From Sedimenticola hydrogenitrophicus (GTDB lineage Bacteria; Pseudomonadota; Gammaproteobacteria; Chromatiales; Chromatiaceae), in assembly GCF_029017505.1 (NCBI RefSeq), contig NZ_JAQGEI010000006.1, positions 97,478 through 161,477 of the forward strand: a stretch of 64,000 bases of DNA, written 5' to 3'. A program made the translations under genes and the position numbers. Below the pieces are notes generated by a model. It searched no databases, was not told the DNA's origin, and was given only the letters and a program-made list of their open reading frames with translations. This document shows, piece after piece, positions 1 to 7,270 of this stretch. Positions within the stretch are counted from its first letter, which is position 1; every line of letters starts with the position of its first letter.

Positions 1-393
1 CAGCAGCGCACCGGCCATGCCGCCCATCGGCACCGCCAGCGGCAACAGGGTACCGAAGCCAAAATAGAGCATCCCCACCGCCCCCAGCGCGGCGCCGCTG
101 GCGCTGCCGATCAACCCCGGACTGGCCAGCGGATTGCGCAACAGCCCCTGCATGGCGGCGCCGGCCAGCCCCAGGGTGGCCCCGGTAACCAGCGCGATCA
201 GTGCCCGCGGCAGGCGGATCTCACTGAAGATCAGACCGATCACGGTGGGCGTATCCAGCAGGCTCTCGCGCGCCGCCTGCCACACCGGCAAGGGGTTGGA
301 ACCGATAAACAGGGAGGTGACAAACAGCAGACAGACCAGACTAGCGAGGATCGCCGCCAGGGTCCCCTGATGCAGTTTCAGCAGCGGGGTCAT
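1..393 (-). CDS. btuC: FecCD/BtuC-type ABC transporter permease, N-terminal part
   Basis: Inner-membrane permease of an iron/cobalamin ABC importer; only the first 131 residues lie in the window and the gene runs off its left edge. Translation from the ATG at 391-393 gives a short cytoplasmic start, a hydrophobic segment around residues 12-30, and the FecCD-type stretch LPRALIALVTGATLGLAGA followed by MQGLLRNPLASPGLIG, typical of the BtuC/FecD family. The start overlaps the stop of the binding-protein gene (ATGA arrangement), which indicates translational coupling. Because it follows btuB and btuF genes under a cobalamin riboswitch, a B12 rather than siderophore substrate is inferred. Confidence 0.88.
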   Translation of the reverse strand, partial: MTPLLKLHQGTLAAILASLVCLLFVTSLFIGSNPLPVWQAARESLLDTPTVIGLIFSEIRLPRALIALVTGATLGLAGAAMQGLLRNPLASPGLIGSASGAALGAVGMLYFGFGTLLPLAVPMGGMAGALL

Positions 394-1235
394 CGCGGCA
401 GGCTCCGGTGCAGTATCTCCACGGCGTCGGCAATCATCGGTCCGCCGCAGATCCAGTACTTGTACCCCACCTCGACCGGCGCCCGGCCCCGGGTCAGCCG
501 CCGCAGCACGGGATGTTCCAGCTGGTCTTGTCCCCGGGAACGGGTGCCGGGGGCATAGGAGGAGGTGAACAGCTGTTCCGGCCGCGCCAGTACCAGCCGT
601 TCCAGATCGATCGTGCCATAACCGACCACCCCCTCCGAGGCGGCGATATTCTCCCAGCCGGCCAGCTCCAGGGCGCTGTGCTGCAGGGTGTCGATGCCCC
701 CGGTATAGCCGTTGGGCTGATAGAAGACGCCGCGCGGACGGACCGCGGGACGCCGTCGTGTGACCTGTTGCAGTCGCCGATCCATTTCGGCGATCAGCGC
801 CTCGCCCCGTACCCCCCTGCCGATCAGCCGGGCCATCAGCCGGATATTGTCGCGAATATCATCAATACTGGATGAGAGCGGAAACTGCTCCACCCGGTAA
901 CCGAGTTTCTTCAGCAGCGCGATCAGCGACCGGTCGGTGTAGGCCCCGGCCACGATCAGGTCCGGTTTCAGGGCCAGGATCTCCTCCGCCTTGCCGTGGT
1001 TGATCGGGTAGTCCGTGGCCTGCCGCGCCATGTAGGAGCTGTTGGGTTCCAGCGCCAGGTGGCTGACCGAGGCGATCTGGCCGGGCTCGCCCAACATCAA
1101 CAGCAACTGGTCGGTGCAGAGATTGACGGAGACGACGCGTCGGGGATGTTCGGCGCCACCGACCGTCGAGATCATACCGATCAATAACAGACAAGTGAGT
1201 AATCCCCGGTGCAATATTGTTTCCTGACTACCCAT
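390..1235 (-). CDS. btuF: Periplasmic cobalamin-binding protein (BtuF-like)
   Basis: Substrate-binding protein delivering cobalamin (or a related chelate) to the BtuC-type permease. The 281-residue product starts with a Sec signal peptide (hydrophobic LLTCLLLIGMISTVGGA, cleavage near residue 28) and continues with RRVVSVNLCTDQLLLML, the usual opening of helical-backbone class III binding proteins. Later, KPDLIVAGAYTD and the long linker-helix region around residues 125-160 also fit. The stop overlaps the btuC start. No strong ribosome site precedes the ATG. Between this gene and btuB lies a repeat-rich spacer of about 490 bp, so co-transcription with btuB is likely but not proven. Confidence 0.85.
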   Translation of the reverse strand: MGSQETILHRGLLTCLLLIGMISTVGGAEHPRRVVSVNLCTDQLLLMLGEPGQIASVSHLALEPNSSYMARQATDYPINHGKAEEILALKPDLIVAGAYTDRSLIALLKKLGYRVEQFPLSSSIDDIRDNIRLMARLIGRGVRGEALIAEMDRRLQQVTRRRPAVRPRGVFYQPNGYTGGIDTLQHSALELAGWENIAASEGVVGYGTIDLERLVLARPEQLFTSSYAPGTRSRGQDQLEHPVLRRLTRGRAPVEVGYKYWICGGPMIADAVEILHRSLPR

Positions 1236-1353
1236 TCAAATTTGCCGAACTCGTTAAAAGAATACTCTCGCAAAGACGCCAAAATCGCAAAGAAAATGCG
1301 CAATAAATCTTGGCGTTCTTGGCGTCGTTGCAAGATATATCAACGGGCAGCAC

Positions 1354-1520
1354 CGTAGGGTGGGTTAGCGGCGCACAGGCACGACACTTCCACACCATGA
1401 CGACGCCCGGGCGCCGCGTAACCCACCGACCCACCGACCGTCAAACGGTGGGTTACGGCGCGCACACGGAACCATGCAAACGGCCACCCCCTGTGCGGGA
1501 CGCGTCCAACCCACCCTACG
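1354..1520. repeat. REP-like palindromic repeat cluster
   Basis: The outer arms at 1354-1366 and 1508-1520 are a perfect 13-bp inverted repeat (CGTAGGGTGGGTT). Inside, 1415-1462 is a second palindrome built on GTAACCCACCG / CGGTGGGTTAC. Related GTAGGGTGG-type sequences occur at 1589-1660, 14530-14650, 58336-58370 and 59094 onward, so this is a dispersed non-coding family. Short ORFs here are artefacts of the palindromes. Confidence 0.7.
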
Positions 1521-1552
1521 AAACTGTCCACGGGGACCGAAGAATAACCGGA

Positions 1553-1588
1553 CTACTTCGGCTGATAGTGAACCGAAACGAACAGTTT
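1553..1588 (-). pseudogene. Fossil 3' end of a second btuB-like gene
   Basis: These 36 bases match the last 36 of btuB (1728-1763) at 32 positions. Read on the minus strand they encode KLFVSVHYQPK plus a stop, against ELFVSVHYQPK plus a stop in btuB. Three of the four differences are silent third-position changes and the fourth turns Glu into Lys. That pattern suggests a remnant of a separately evolved, once translated copy rather than a recent duplication. Nothing upstream of it is recognisable as btuB; a hairpin element adjoins it. Confidence 0.6.
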
Positions 1589-1660
1589 CGTAGGGTGGAT
1601 AAGCCGGTAGGCGCATCCACCAACGCCGCGGTGGATGCGCTGTCGCTTATCCACCCTACA
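1589..1660. repeat. Long perfect hairpin, REP-like
   Basis: Arms GTAGGGTGGATAAGC (1590-1604) and GCTTATCCACCCTAC (1645-1659) are exact complements, and inside them GCGCATCCACC pairs with GGTGGATGCGC. The element lies between the fossil btuB tail and the real btuB stop. It could act as a bidirectional transcription barrier or RNA-stabilising stem, but has no poly-T tail on either strand. Confidence 0.65.
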
Positions 1661-1727
1661 AAGCTGTCCGATTAATCCTGGCCCGGTCCCCTCGGCATGT
1701 TAGATGAGGAGACCGGGTGATTATCCC

Positions 1728-3563
1728 CTATTTCGGCTGGTAGTGAACCGAGACGAACAGTTCACGGCCGCCGGTGTTATAGGTGCGAATGGTCTCATAG
1801 TCCCGGTCGAACAGATTACGGACCTGGCCGCGCAGGGTCCAGTCCGGGCTCAGGTGGCGCGCCACCCGCAGATCCAGGGTGGCGAAGCCGCCGGTGCCGA
1901 GGGTGTTGGTGGCGTTGCTGTAGCTGTGGCTGCGGGCCTGCAGCGTTGCGCCCAGCTCGGTGTTGCCGAATGCCCGGTCGATGTCGACCCGCAGCGTGCG
2001 TTCGCTGCGGTCGGTCAACAGCTTGCCGGTGTTACGATTGCGTGGATCGAGCAGGGTCAGGTTGGCACCGAGACGCCAATCGGCCAGTTCCGTGCTCACA
2101 CCCGCCTCCAGACCGTCGATCCGGGCCTGGTCGACATTCTGTGGCTGATAGATGAAGGGGGCGATCTCCACCCAGTCGATCAGCCCCTCGATTTCGGTGC
2201 GGAACAGGTTGATGTTCCACTCACCCCAGGACTGCCTGCCGCGGAGCGAGAGCTCCACGCTCTGCGACTCCTCGGGTGTCAGGTTCGGGTTGCCGCTCGA
2301 ACCCCAGGGGTCCTGATAAAAAAGATCGTTGAAGGTCGGGGCACGAAATCCGGTGCCGTAGGAGGCGACCAGCCGGAGGTTTTCCGTCAGCTCCCGCCCC
2401 CAGGCGATATTGCCGGTATTGTGGTCGCCGAACGACTCATTGTCATCGTGGCGCAGCCCGATGACGATGTCGTTCAGGCCGAGCATCGTCTGGTACTGGG
2501 CAAACAACGCCCGGTTGTCCCGCTGATTCTCACTGTAACTGCTGGTGCCTTCCACTTGGTCGCGCAGGAAATCGAAACCGAGCGTCAGCACGCTCTCGTC
2601 ACTGAGCGCAATATCGTTCTGCCAGGAGAACTGGCGGCGCTTGGTATCGAAGGCCGAATCGAAGCTGCCGTTGGTAAAATTGGTCGTCTCATCCCGGCTC
2701 TCGCCCGCGGAGAGGGTGATATCCCAGATCTCGCTGGGCGCGTACTCCAGCTTGCCGCTCACCGCCTGCTGCACAAAGTCGGTATCGTATAGATCGGTCG
2801 GTCCCCAAGCGCTGTCGTACTCGTTCTCCCCGGTCGCCCGCAGGGCGGTGACGCTCAGCTTCAGCGCGTCGGAAAGGCGATAACCCAGATGTCCGGAGAT
2901 GGAGCGGTTGTTATACCCATCCTCGTCGGGATTGTTGTTTTTCAACGCGCTGAAACCGTCCGAGCGCAGGTCGGCCACCCGCAGGCTGTAATCCACGCGC
3001 TCCCGGCCACCGGCGACCCCCAGCGCGACCCGGCGGGTATTATGCGAGCCATACTCCGCCTCGGCCGAAATGCCCTCCCCGGCCCTCCCTTTGCGGGTGA
3101 AGATCTGGATCACGCCACCCACCGCATCGGCCCCGTACAGCTGGGAACGGGGGCCTCTGACGATCTCGATCCGTTCAACCTGGGCCAGGGGGATATCCTG
3201 AAACTGGGCGGTGCCGAGGGTGGCGGAGCCGATGCGCATGCCATCGATCAATACCAGCACGTGCTTGGAATCGGTACCGCGCAGACGGATCCCCGTCGTT
3301 TTGCCCAGCCCCCCGTTGCTGCTCATGGTCACCCCCTGGGTGCCGTCCAGCAGTTGGCGGATATCCTTGGCCTGGCTATTCTGGATATCTTCCCGGGTAA
3401 TGACGGTGACCGCCGCCAGGGTCTCATCGATGGTCCGGGCCATGCGGTTGGCGGTCACATTGACCCTGTCCAGGGAGGTCGCAGCCTGGCTGGCGTCGAT
3501 GGGCAGTAGCAGGGTGAAGGCGGTGGATAGAACGGCTGTCGGGTAGAACTTGTGACGGATCAT
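1728..3563 (-). CDS. btuB: TonB-dependent cobalamin receptor BtuB
   Basis: Outer-membrane beta-barrel receptor importing vitamin B12 with energy from TonB/ExbBD. The 611-residue product has a signal peptide ending near ASQAA (residue 28), a TonB-box-like VNVTANR, and a plug domain (about residues 45-160) with TVITREDIQ, GGLGKTTGIRLRGTDS and IEIVRGPRSQLYGADAVGG. A 22-strand-type barrel follows, ending in the aromatic-rich terminus FVSVHYQPK. GGAGAG nine bases before the ATG supports the start. It is the first gene after a cobalamin riboswitch, which fixes B12 as the substrate better than sequence alone would. btuF and btuC follow. Confidence 0.93.
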   Translation of the reverse strand: MIRHKFYPTAVLSTAFTLLLPIDASQAATSLDRVNVTANRMARTIDETLAAVTVITREDIQNSQAKDIRQLLDGTQGVTMSSNGGLGKTTGIRLRGTDSKHVLVLIDGMRIGSATLGTAQFQDIPLAQVERIEIVRGPRSQLYGADAVGGVIQIFTRKGRAGEGISAEAEYGSHNTRRVALGVAGGRERVDYSLRVADLRSDGFSALKNNNPDEDGYNNRSISGHLGYRLSDALKLSVTALRATGENEYDSAWGPTDLYDTDFVQQAVSGKLEYAPSEIWDITLSAGESRDETTNFTNGSFDSAFDTKRRQFSWQNDIALSDESVLTLGFDFLRDQVEGTSSYSENQRDNRALFAQYQTMLGLNDIVIGLRHDDNESFGDHNTGNIAWGRELTENLRLVASYGTGFRAPTFNDLFYQDPWGSSGNPNLTPEESQSVELSLRGRQSWGEWNINLFRTEIEGLIDWVEIAPFIYQPQNVDQARIDGLEAGVSTELADWRLGANLTLLDPRNRNTGKLLTDRSERTLRVDIDRAFGNTELGATLQARSHSYSNATNTLGTGGFATLDLRVARHLSPDWTLRGQVRNLFDRDYETIRTYNTGGRELFVSVHYQPK

Positions 3564-3769
3564 TATCGGGTCTCTCCGTTACTCCGCAGTGGGAGTGCAT
3601 AGATGACGAATGCGGGACGGAAAGAGATACTTGCGGATGCCGACGGATCCGGTTCGAACCGGATTCGTAGCAGGACTGCATACAAGTACAGGTGTTTCCG
3701 ACCTGCCTGAATGCGTCAGCTAACGGAAGACCGCTCTACTGAATACCCCGTTCGGTAGAAATGCGACGC

Positions 3770-3960
3770 GTGAAAGGCAGGTTTCCTGACTTGCAGATCG
3801 ACACCCGATGTCGCCTTCCCAATCGTTGGATCAGTGGCTTCATGAGACCGGATTACTTGCTTACAGTTGCGAGGACAGCCAAGGAGTTGCCTGTATCAGG
3901 CTCACCTTGTTCCCTTTTGACCCATGCCGGGCACCTTTCAGAGGCTGCTATTGTAAGCCA
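3770..3960 (-). promoter_or_regulatory. Cobalamin (AdoCbl) riboswitch upstream of btuB
   Basis: Read on the minus strand the spacer contains the hallmark blocks of cobalamin riboswitches in order: GAAAGGTGCC, GGGAACAAGGTG, GGCTGTCCTCGCAACTGTAA, GCCACTG, GGGAAGGCG, and the closing AAGTCAG/CCTGCC. The leader then continues about 200 nt to the btuB ATG through a possible hairpin near 3749-3770. B12 binding is expected to repress btuB-btuF-btuC. The exact ends are approximate. Confidence 0.93.
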
Positions 3961-4032
3961 CACTGGAAAATCCACAAGGGAATTTATCACCCATGGTTGC
4001 CCAGGTGTAGGATGACGGGGCCAGAGGCTTGT

Positions 4033-4875
4033 TCAGTCTATGGCGAAGCGGATCGGCACCTGAAACTCCCAGCGATCGCGCCCCAGCTGGGGCGGGATAG
4101 GGGCAAAGCGACCGAGATCCTGCACCGCCCGGGAGGCGGCCCGATCCAGGACGGCGCGAAACGAGCTGCTGCCGATTACGACCCGGGAGATGGTGCCGTC
4201 CCTGAGCACGGTGAACCGCACCTGGACCTCGCCCTCATAGCCCCTCTTGCGCGCCCGCAGCGGGTAACGCTTGTGGCGCTCGATCGCGGCAACCAGGGCA
4301 TCCATGTAGGTGCGTTCGATCTCCCGCAACGCCTCCTCGGATGGCGACGGCGACTCCGGGGTCTCATGCGGTTCCCGCCCATTAACCGGTGCGGTGCTGG
4401 CCAGGCGCGGCGCGAGGGGCTCCACGGCGGGAGGGGGCTGCGGCATCACCGGCTCCGTGGCCGGCGGTTGGGTACGCGGTACCGGGGGTTCCTTCCGCGC
4501 TTTCGATACGGGCTCAGGCGGCTTCGCGGCAGGCCGCACGGCCACGCTGGGCGACTGGCTGGCCAGCAACGCCTGGGGTGTCTTCACCGGCTCTGGTTCG
4601 ACCCGGGAGACGACCGGTGGCGGCGTGGCTTGTGAGACCGCTTCCTCGGGTTGCGGCTGCGGCAGGGGTTCAGGTGCTGCCGGGATGGTTTCAGGTGCCG
4701 CCGACGCGGGTTCAGGCGCTGCCGGCTCCCGGTTTTCCGCGCGCACAAGGGCGACCCGCAGACTCTTGCCCGCCGCCGCTTCCGCTCGGTCGTGCGGGGT
4801 GAAGCTGCCGAGATAGAAAAAAATTGTTCCGTGGGCCAGCAGTGACAGGAACACGCTGACAATGCGTATCGACAT
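4033..4875 (-). CDS. tonB: TonB-like energy transducer
   Basis: Couples inner-membrane ExbB/ExbD proton-driven energy to outer-membrane receptors such as BtuB. The 280 residues comprise an N-terminal membrane anchor (about residues 5-25, LSLLAHGTIFFYLGS), a Pro/Glu/Ala-rich periplasmic linker (roughly 45-180), and a C-terminal TonB domain with KRYPLRARKRGYEGEVQVRF, VLRDGTISRV and a FEVPIRF-like end (FQVPIRFAID). The YP and G-x-V motifs are the TonB/TolA-family hallmarks. No exbB or exbD is in the window. It lies 13 bp after pabB on the same strand and upstream of the B12 riboswitch, so it is probably not itself under B12 control. Confidence 0.85.
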   Translation of the reverse strand: MSIRIVSVFLSLLAHGTIFFYLGSFTPHDRAEAAAGKSLRVALVRAENREPAAPEPASAAPETIPAAPEPLPQPQPEEAVSQATPPPVVSRVEPEPVKTPQALLASQSPSVAVRPAAKPPEPVSKARKEPPVPRTQPPATEPVMPQPPPAVEPLAPRLASTAPVNGREPHETPESPSPSEEALREIERTYMDALVAAIERHKRYPLRARKRGYEGEVQVRFTVLRDGTISRVVIGSSSFRAVLDRAASRAVQDLGRFAPIPPQLGRDRWEFQVPIRFAID

Positions 4876-4888
4876 CGGACTCTTCGAT

Positions 4889-6325
4889 TCAACCGGTTTT
4901 CAGATCCGGAACAGCGCCGCCCGAGGCAGACCCGGGAGGTGAGTATTCTGTTTGTAACAACTGCAGCATGGCTTTCGCCTTGTGGAAGGTCTCCTGGTAT
5001 TCGGTCTCGAGCACGGAATCCGCCACCAGGCCGCCGCCAGCCCAGAAGCGCATCCTACCATCAATATGCTGCATGGTGCGTATGGCGATATTGCTGTCCA
5101 TGTTGCCATCGAATCCAATATAGCCGATGGAACCGCAATAGACCCCCCGGCGGTCCGGCTCCAACTGCTCGATGATCTCCATCGCCCGGAGTTTCGGGGC
5201 GCCGGTGATGGAACCGCCCGGGAAACAGCCGCGCAGCAGATCCAGCGCATCCCGACCCGGGGCCAGCCGGCTGCGGATAGTGGAGACCAGATGGTGCACC
5301 GTGGCGTAGCTCTCCAGGGCGAACAGTTCACCCGCTTCAACGCTCCCCAGGGCGCTGCTCTTGCCCAGGTCATTGCGCAGCAGATCGACAATCATCAGGT
5401 TTTCCGCACGATCCTTGCTACTCCGCAACAGACCTTTCCGCAGCCGCCGATCTTCCGCCGGATCCGCACCGCGCGCCACCGTGCCCTTGATCGGCCGGGT
5501 CTCCACGGCACCCTCCCTGAGTTGTAGAAAACGCTCCGGCGATGAACAGAGCAGCTGGGCCGCCGGGGTGTTGAGATAGGCGGAGAAGGGGGCGGGGTTC
5601 AGCCGACGCAACTGCCGGTAGGCCAGCCAGGGATCGCCCTGGGTGGTCACCGAGAAGCGCTGCGCCAGATTCACCTGATAGCAGTCCCCCGCCCGGATGT
5701 AGCGCTGCACCCGGTGGAAGGCATCGGCATACTGCTGCCGGGTCATATTCGACTCGACCGTTCCGGTCACCCGGAAGGGGACCCGTGGCGTGGCGGCCGG
5801 GAGGCTACTGAAACACTCAGTCAGGCGTGACCAGCTTGCCGCCGTGCGCGGATCAAAGCCGCCGCCGACCAGGCGACTGCGCCGCTCCTGGTGGTCCACC
5901 ACCAGGGCCCAGTCGTAGAGCCCGATGGCCATCTCCGGCAGCCGATCCTCGTCCCCGGCGATCACCGGCAGCCGCTCCAGGGAGCGTCCCAGGTCATACG
6001 AAAAATAACCCAGCGCCCCGCCGGAGAAAGGCAGTGCATCCCGGCTGTCGATCCGGTATTGCCGCAGCAGCGACTGCAACAGACGCAGCGGATCTTCCCG
6101 GGAGATGGTCACGGCACCGTCCGCCCCGCTGATCTCGGTCCGACCATTGCGGGTGACCAGAGTTAGCATCGGATCGCAGGCGATCAGATCATAGCGACCC
6201 TGTTTCATCCGCCCCGCCCCACTGTCCAGGAACACCGCCCAGGGCTGCCCGGCAAGCGGCTCAAACAGTCCACTGGTGTCGTTGATATAAGGAAGTTCCC
6301 GCATCGGCGGTGGCGACTGGGTCAT
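4889..6325 (-). CDS. pabB: Aminodeoxychorismate synthase component I
   Basis: Converts chorismate and ammonia to 4-amino-4-deoxychorismate for p-aminobenzoate and folate synthesis, normally with the glutaminase PabA. The C-terminal chorismate-binding domain shows YQVNLAQRF, PIKGTVARG (the PabB-type Lys motif rather than the TrpE Ala form), LLRNDLGKSSALGSV, HHLVSTI and PGGSITGAPKLRAMEIIE. The ATG at 6323-6325 gives 478 residues; an upstream TTG at 6385 would add 20 weakly conserved residues and a later ATG (6304) is also possible, as no start has a clear ribosome site. Followed closely by the tonB-like gene. Confidence 0.92.
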   Translation of the reverse strand: MTQSPPPMRELPYINDTSGLFEPLAGQPWAVFLDSGAGRMKQGRYDLIACDPMLTLVTRNGRTEISGADGAVTISREDPLRLLQSLLRQYRIDSRDALPFSGGALGYFSYDLGRSLERLPVIAGDEDRLPEMAIGLYDWALVVDHQERRSRLVGGGFDPRTAASWSRLTECFSSLPAATPRVPFRVTGTVESNMTRQQYADAFHRVQRYIRAGDCYQVNLAQRFSVTTQGDPWLAYRQLRRLNPAPFSAYLNTPAAQLLCSSPERFLQLREGAVETRPIKGTVARGADPAEDRRLRKGLLRSSKDRAENLMIVDLLRNDLGKSSALGSVEAGELFALESYATVHHLVSTIRSRLAPGRDALDLLRGCFPGGSITGAPKLRAMEIIEQLEPDRRGVYCGSIGYIGFDGNMDSNIAIRTMQHIDGRMRFWAGGGLVADSVLETEYQETFHKAKAMLQLLQTEYSPPGSASGGAVPDLKTG

Positions 6326-6444
6326 GATCAGGGATGGTCGATTGGTATGAAAACAGTTATTCCTTGGAATATGGTGATGGTTCAACTCTCATCCGGGACC
6401 CTGCCGACGGCCGGCCGATCACCAGCCACTAGCCGTTCCTGAAC

Positions 6445-6480
6445 AAAAAAGGGGGCGTCCTCGCGGACACCCCCTTTTTT
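6445..6480 (-). terminator. Rho-independent terminator after tRNA-Pro
   Basis: An almost perfect hairpin: AAAAAAGGGGG-C-GTCC, loop TCGC, GGAC-A-CCCCC-TTTTTT. On the minus strand it begins five bases after the tRNA-Pro 3' end and ends in a run of T. It is nearly symmetrical and could act on both strands, insulating pabB from the tRNA. Confidence 0.92.
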
Positions 6481-6484
6481 CAAT

Positions 6485-6561
6485 TGGTCGGGCGGACAGG
6501 ATTTGAACCTGCGACCACTTGTCCCCCAGACAAGCACGCTACCAGACTGCGCCACCGCCCG
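6485..6561 (-). tRNA. tRNA-Pro (GGG)
   Basis: The minus strand gives a 77-nt cloverleaf with acceptor CGGGCGG/CCGCCCG, anticodon loop CTGGGGG (anticodon GGG), GGTTCAAATCC T-arm and an encoded CCA. It stands alone between its own promoter and terminator. Confidence 0.97.
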
Positions 6562-6575
6562 AAAACTGAGCGCGC

Positions 6576-6604
6576 ATACTAGGCGGTATGCACCCCATTG
6601 TCAA
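6576..6604 (-). promoter_or_regulatory. Sigma-70 promoter of tRNA-Pro
   Basis: Minus strand: TTGACA (complement of 6599-6604), a 17-bp spacer and TAGTAT (complement of 6576-6581), about 14 bp before the tRNA. A GCGCGC discriminator typical of stringently controlled stable-RNA promoters follows the -10. Confidence 0.85.
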
Positions 6605-6626
6605 TGCCGCCCTGAGCCCCCGGGAC

Positions 6627-6986
6627 TCAGCGCTTGAGGATCTGCAACACCTCTTCCAGCTCGGTCCGCAGTTGCCGGGCGATCTGGTGGCTCTGATCCT
6701 GATCCTCCTTGGCGCCTTCGCCGGAGAGCTGCTGCCGCGCCCCGCCGATGGTGAAACCCTGATCGTAGAGCAGGCTGCGTATCTGGCGGATCATCAGCAC
6801 ATCATGGCGCTGATAATAACGGCGGTTGCCACGCCGCTTTATCGGTTTCAGCTGGGTAAACTCCTGTTCCCAGTATCGGAGTACATGGGGTTTGACGCCG
6901 CACAGCTCGCTCACTTCACCAATGGTGAAATAACGCTTACCCGGTATCGCCGGCAGATCTGCAGTATTACTGCTTGCTTCCAGCAT
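6627..6986 (-). CDS. MerR-family transcriptional regulator
   Basis: Small DNA-binding regulator of 119 residues. [20 protein letters not shown] is the MerR winged helix-turn-helix (about residues 20-40), followed by WEQEF and [10 protein letters not shown] and a C-terminal helical dimerisation region. MerR proteins of this type sit directly after ihfA in many gammaproteobacteria; the target is unknown. The ATG at 6984-6986 lies inside the 3' end of ihfA and is preceded by GAGGG about ten bases away. A TTG three codons earlier is the alternative. No effector-binding cysteines are present. Confidence 0.85.
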   Translation of the reverse strand: MLEASSNTADLPAIPGKRYFTIGEVSELCGVKPHVLRYWEQEFTQLKPIKRRGNRRYYQRHDVLMIRQIRSLLYDQGFTIGGARQQLSGEGAKEDQDQSHQIARQLRTELEEVLQILKR

Positions 6987-7266
6987 AAGCTTCAACCCTC
7001 GCCTTCAATTTTTGACCCGGGCGGAAAGTGACTACTCTTCGCGCAGAGATGGGGATCTCTTCGCCGGTTTTCGGGTTTCTCCCCGGCCGTTCCTTCTTTT
7101 CCCGCAGATCAAAGTTTCCGAACCCGGATAACTTGACCTGTCCGCCCTCCTCCAGTGAGATGCGCACCTTCTCAAAAAACATTTCAACCATCTCCTTGGC
7201 CTCACGTTTGTTCAGGCCAAGCTCATCGAAAAGTTTTTCGGCAATATCCGCCTTGGTCAAAGCCAT
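6967..7266 (-). CDS. ihfA: Integration host factor alpha subunit
   Basis: DNA-bending nucleoid protein acting as a heterodimer with IhfB. The 99-residue product has [19 protein letters not shown] at the start, [20 protein letters not shown] in the beta-arm region with the intercalating proline ([11 protein letters not shown]), and a basic C-terminus [16 protein letters not shown]. It follows pheT by four bases, the standard pheST-ihfA arrangement, and overlaps the merR-type gene. Confidence 0.97.
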   Translation of the reverse strand: MALTKADIAEKLFDELGLNKREAKEMVEMFFEKVRISLEEGGQVKLSGFGNFDLREKKERPGRNPKTGEEIPISARRVVTFRPGQKLKARVEAYAGSKQ

Positions 7267-7270
7267 ATGT

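Noticed and set aside
3808..4635. 275-codon open frame across the cobalamin riboswitch
   Set aside because: Covers a structured RNA and the antisense of the tonB-like gene; no homology signals.
6384..6426. Extended N-terminus for pabB
   Set aside because: The extension from TTG at 6385 gives a His-rich, non-conserved start.
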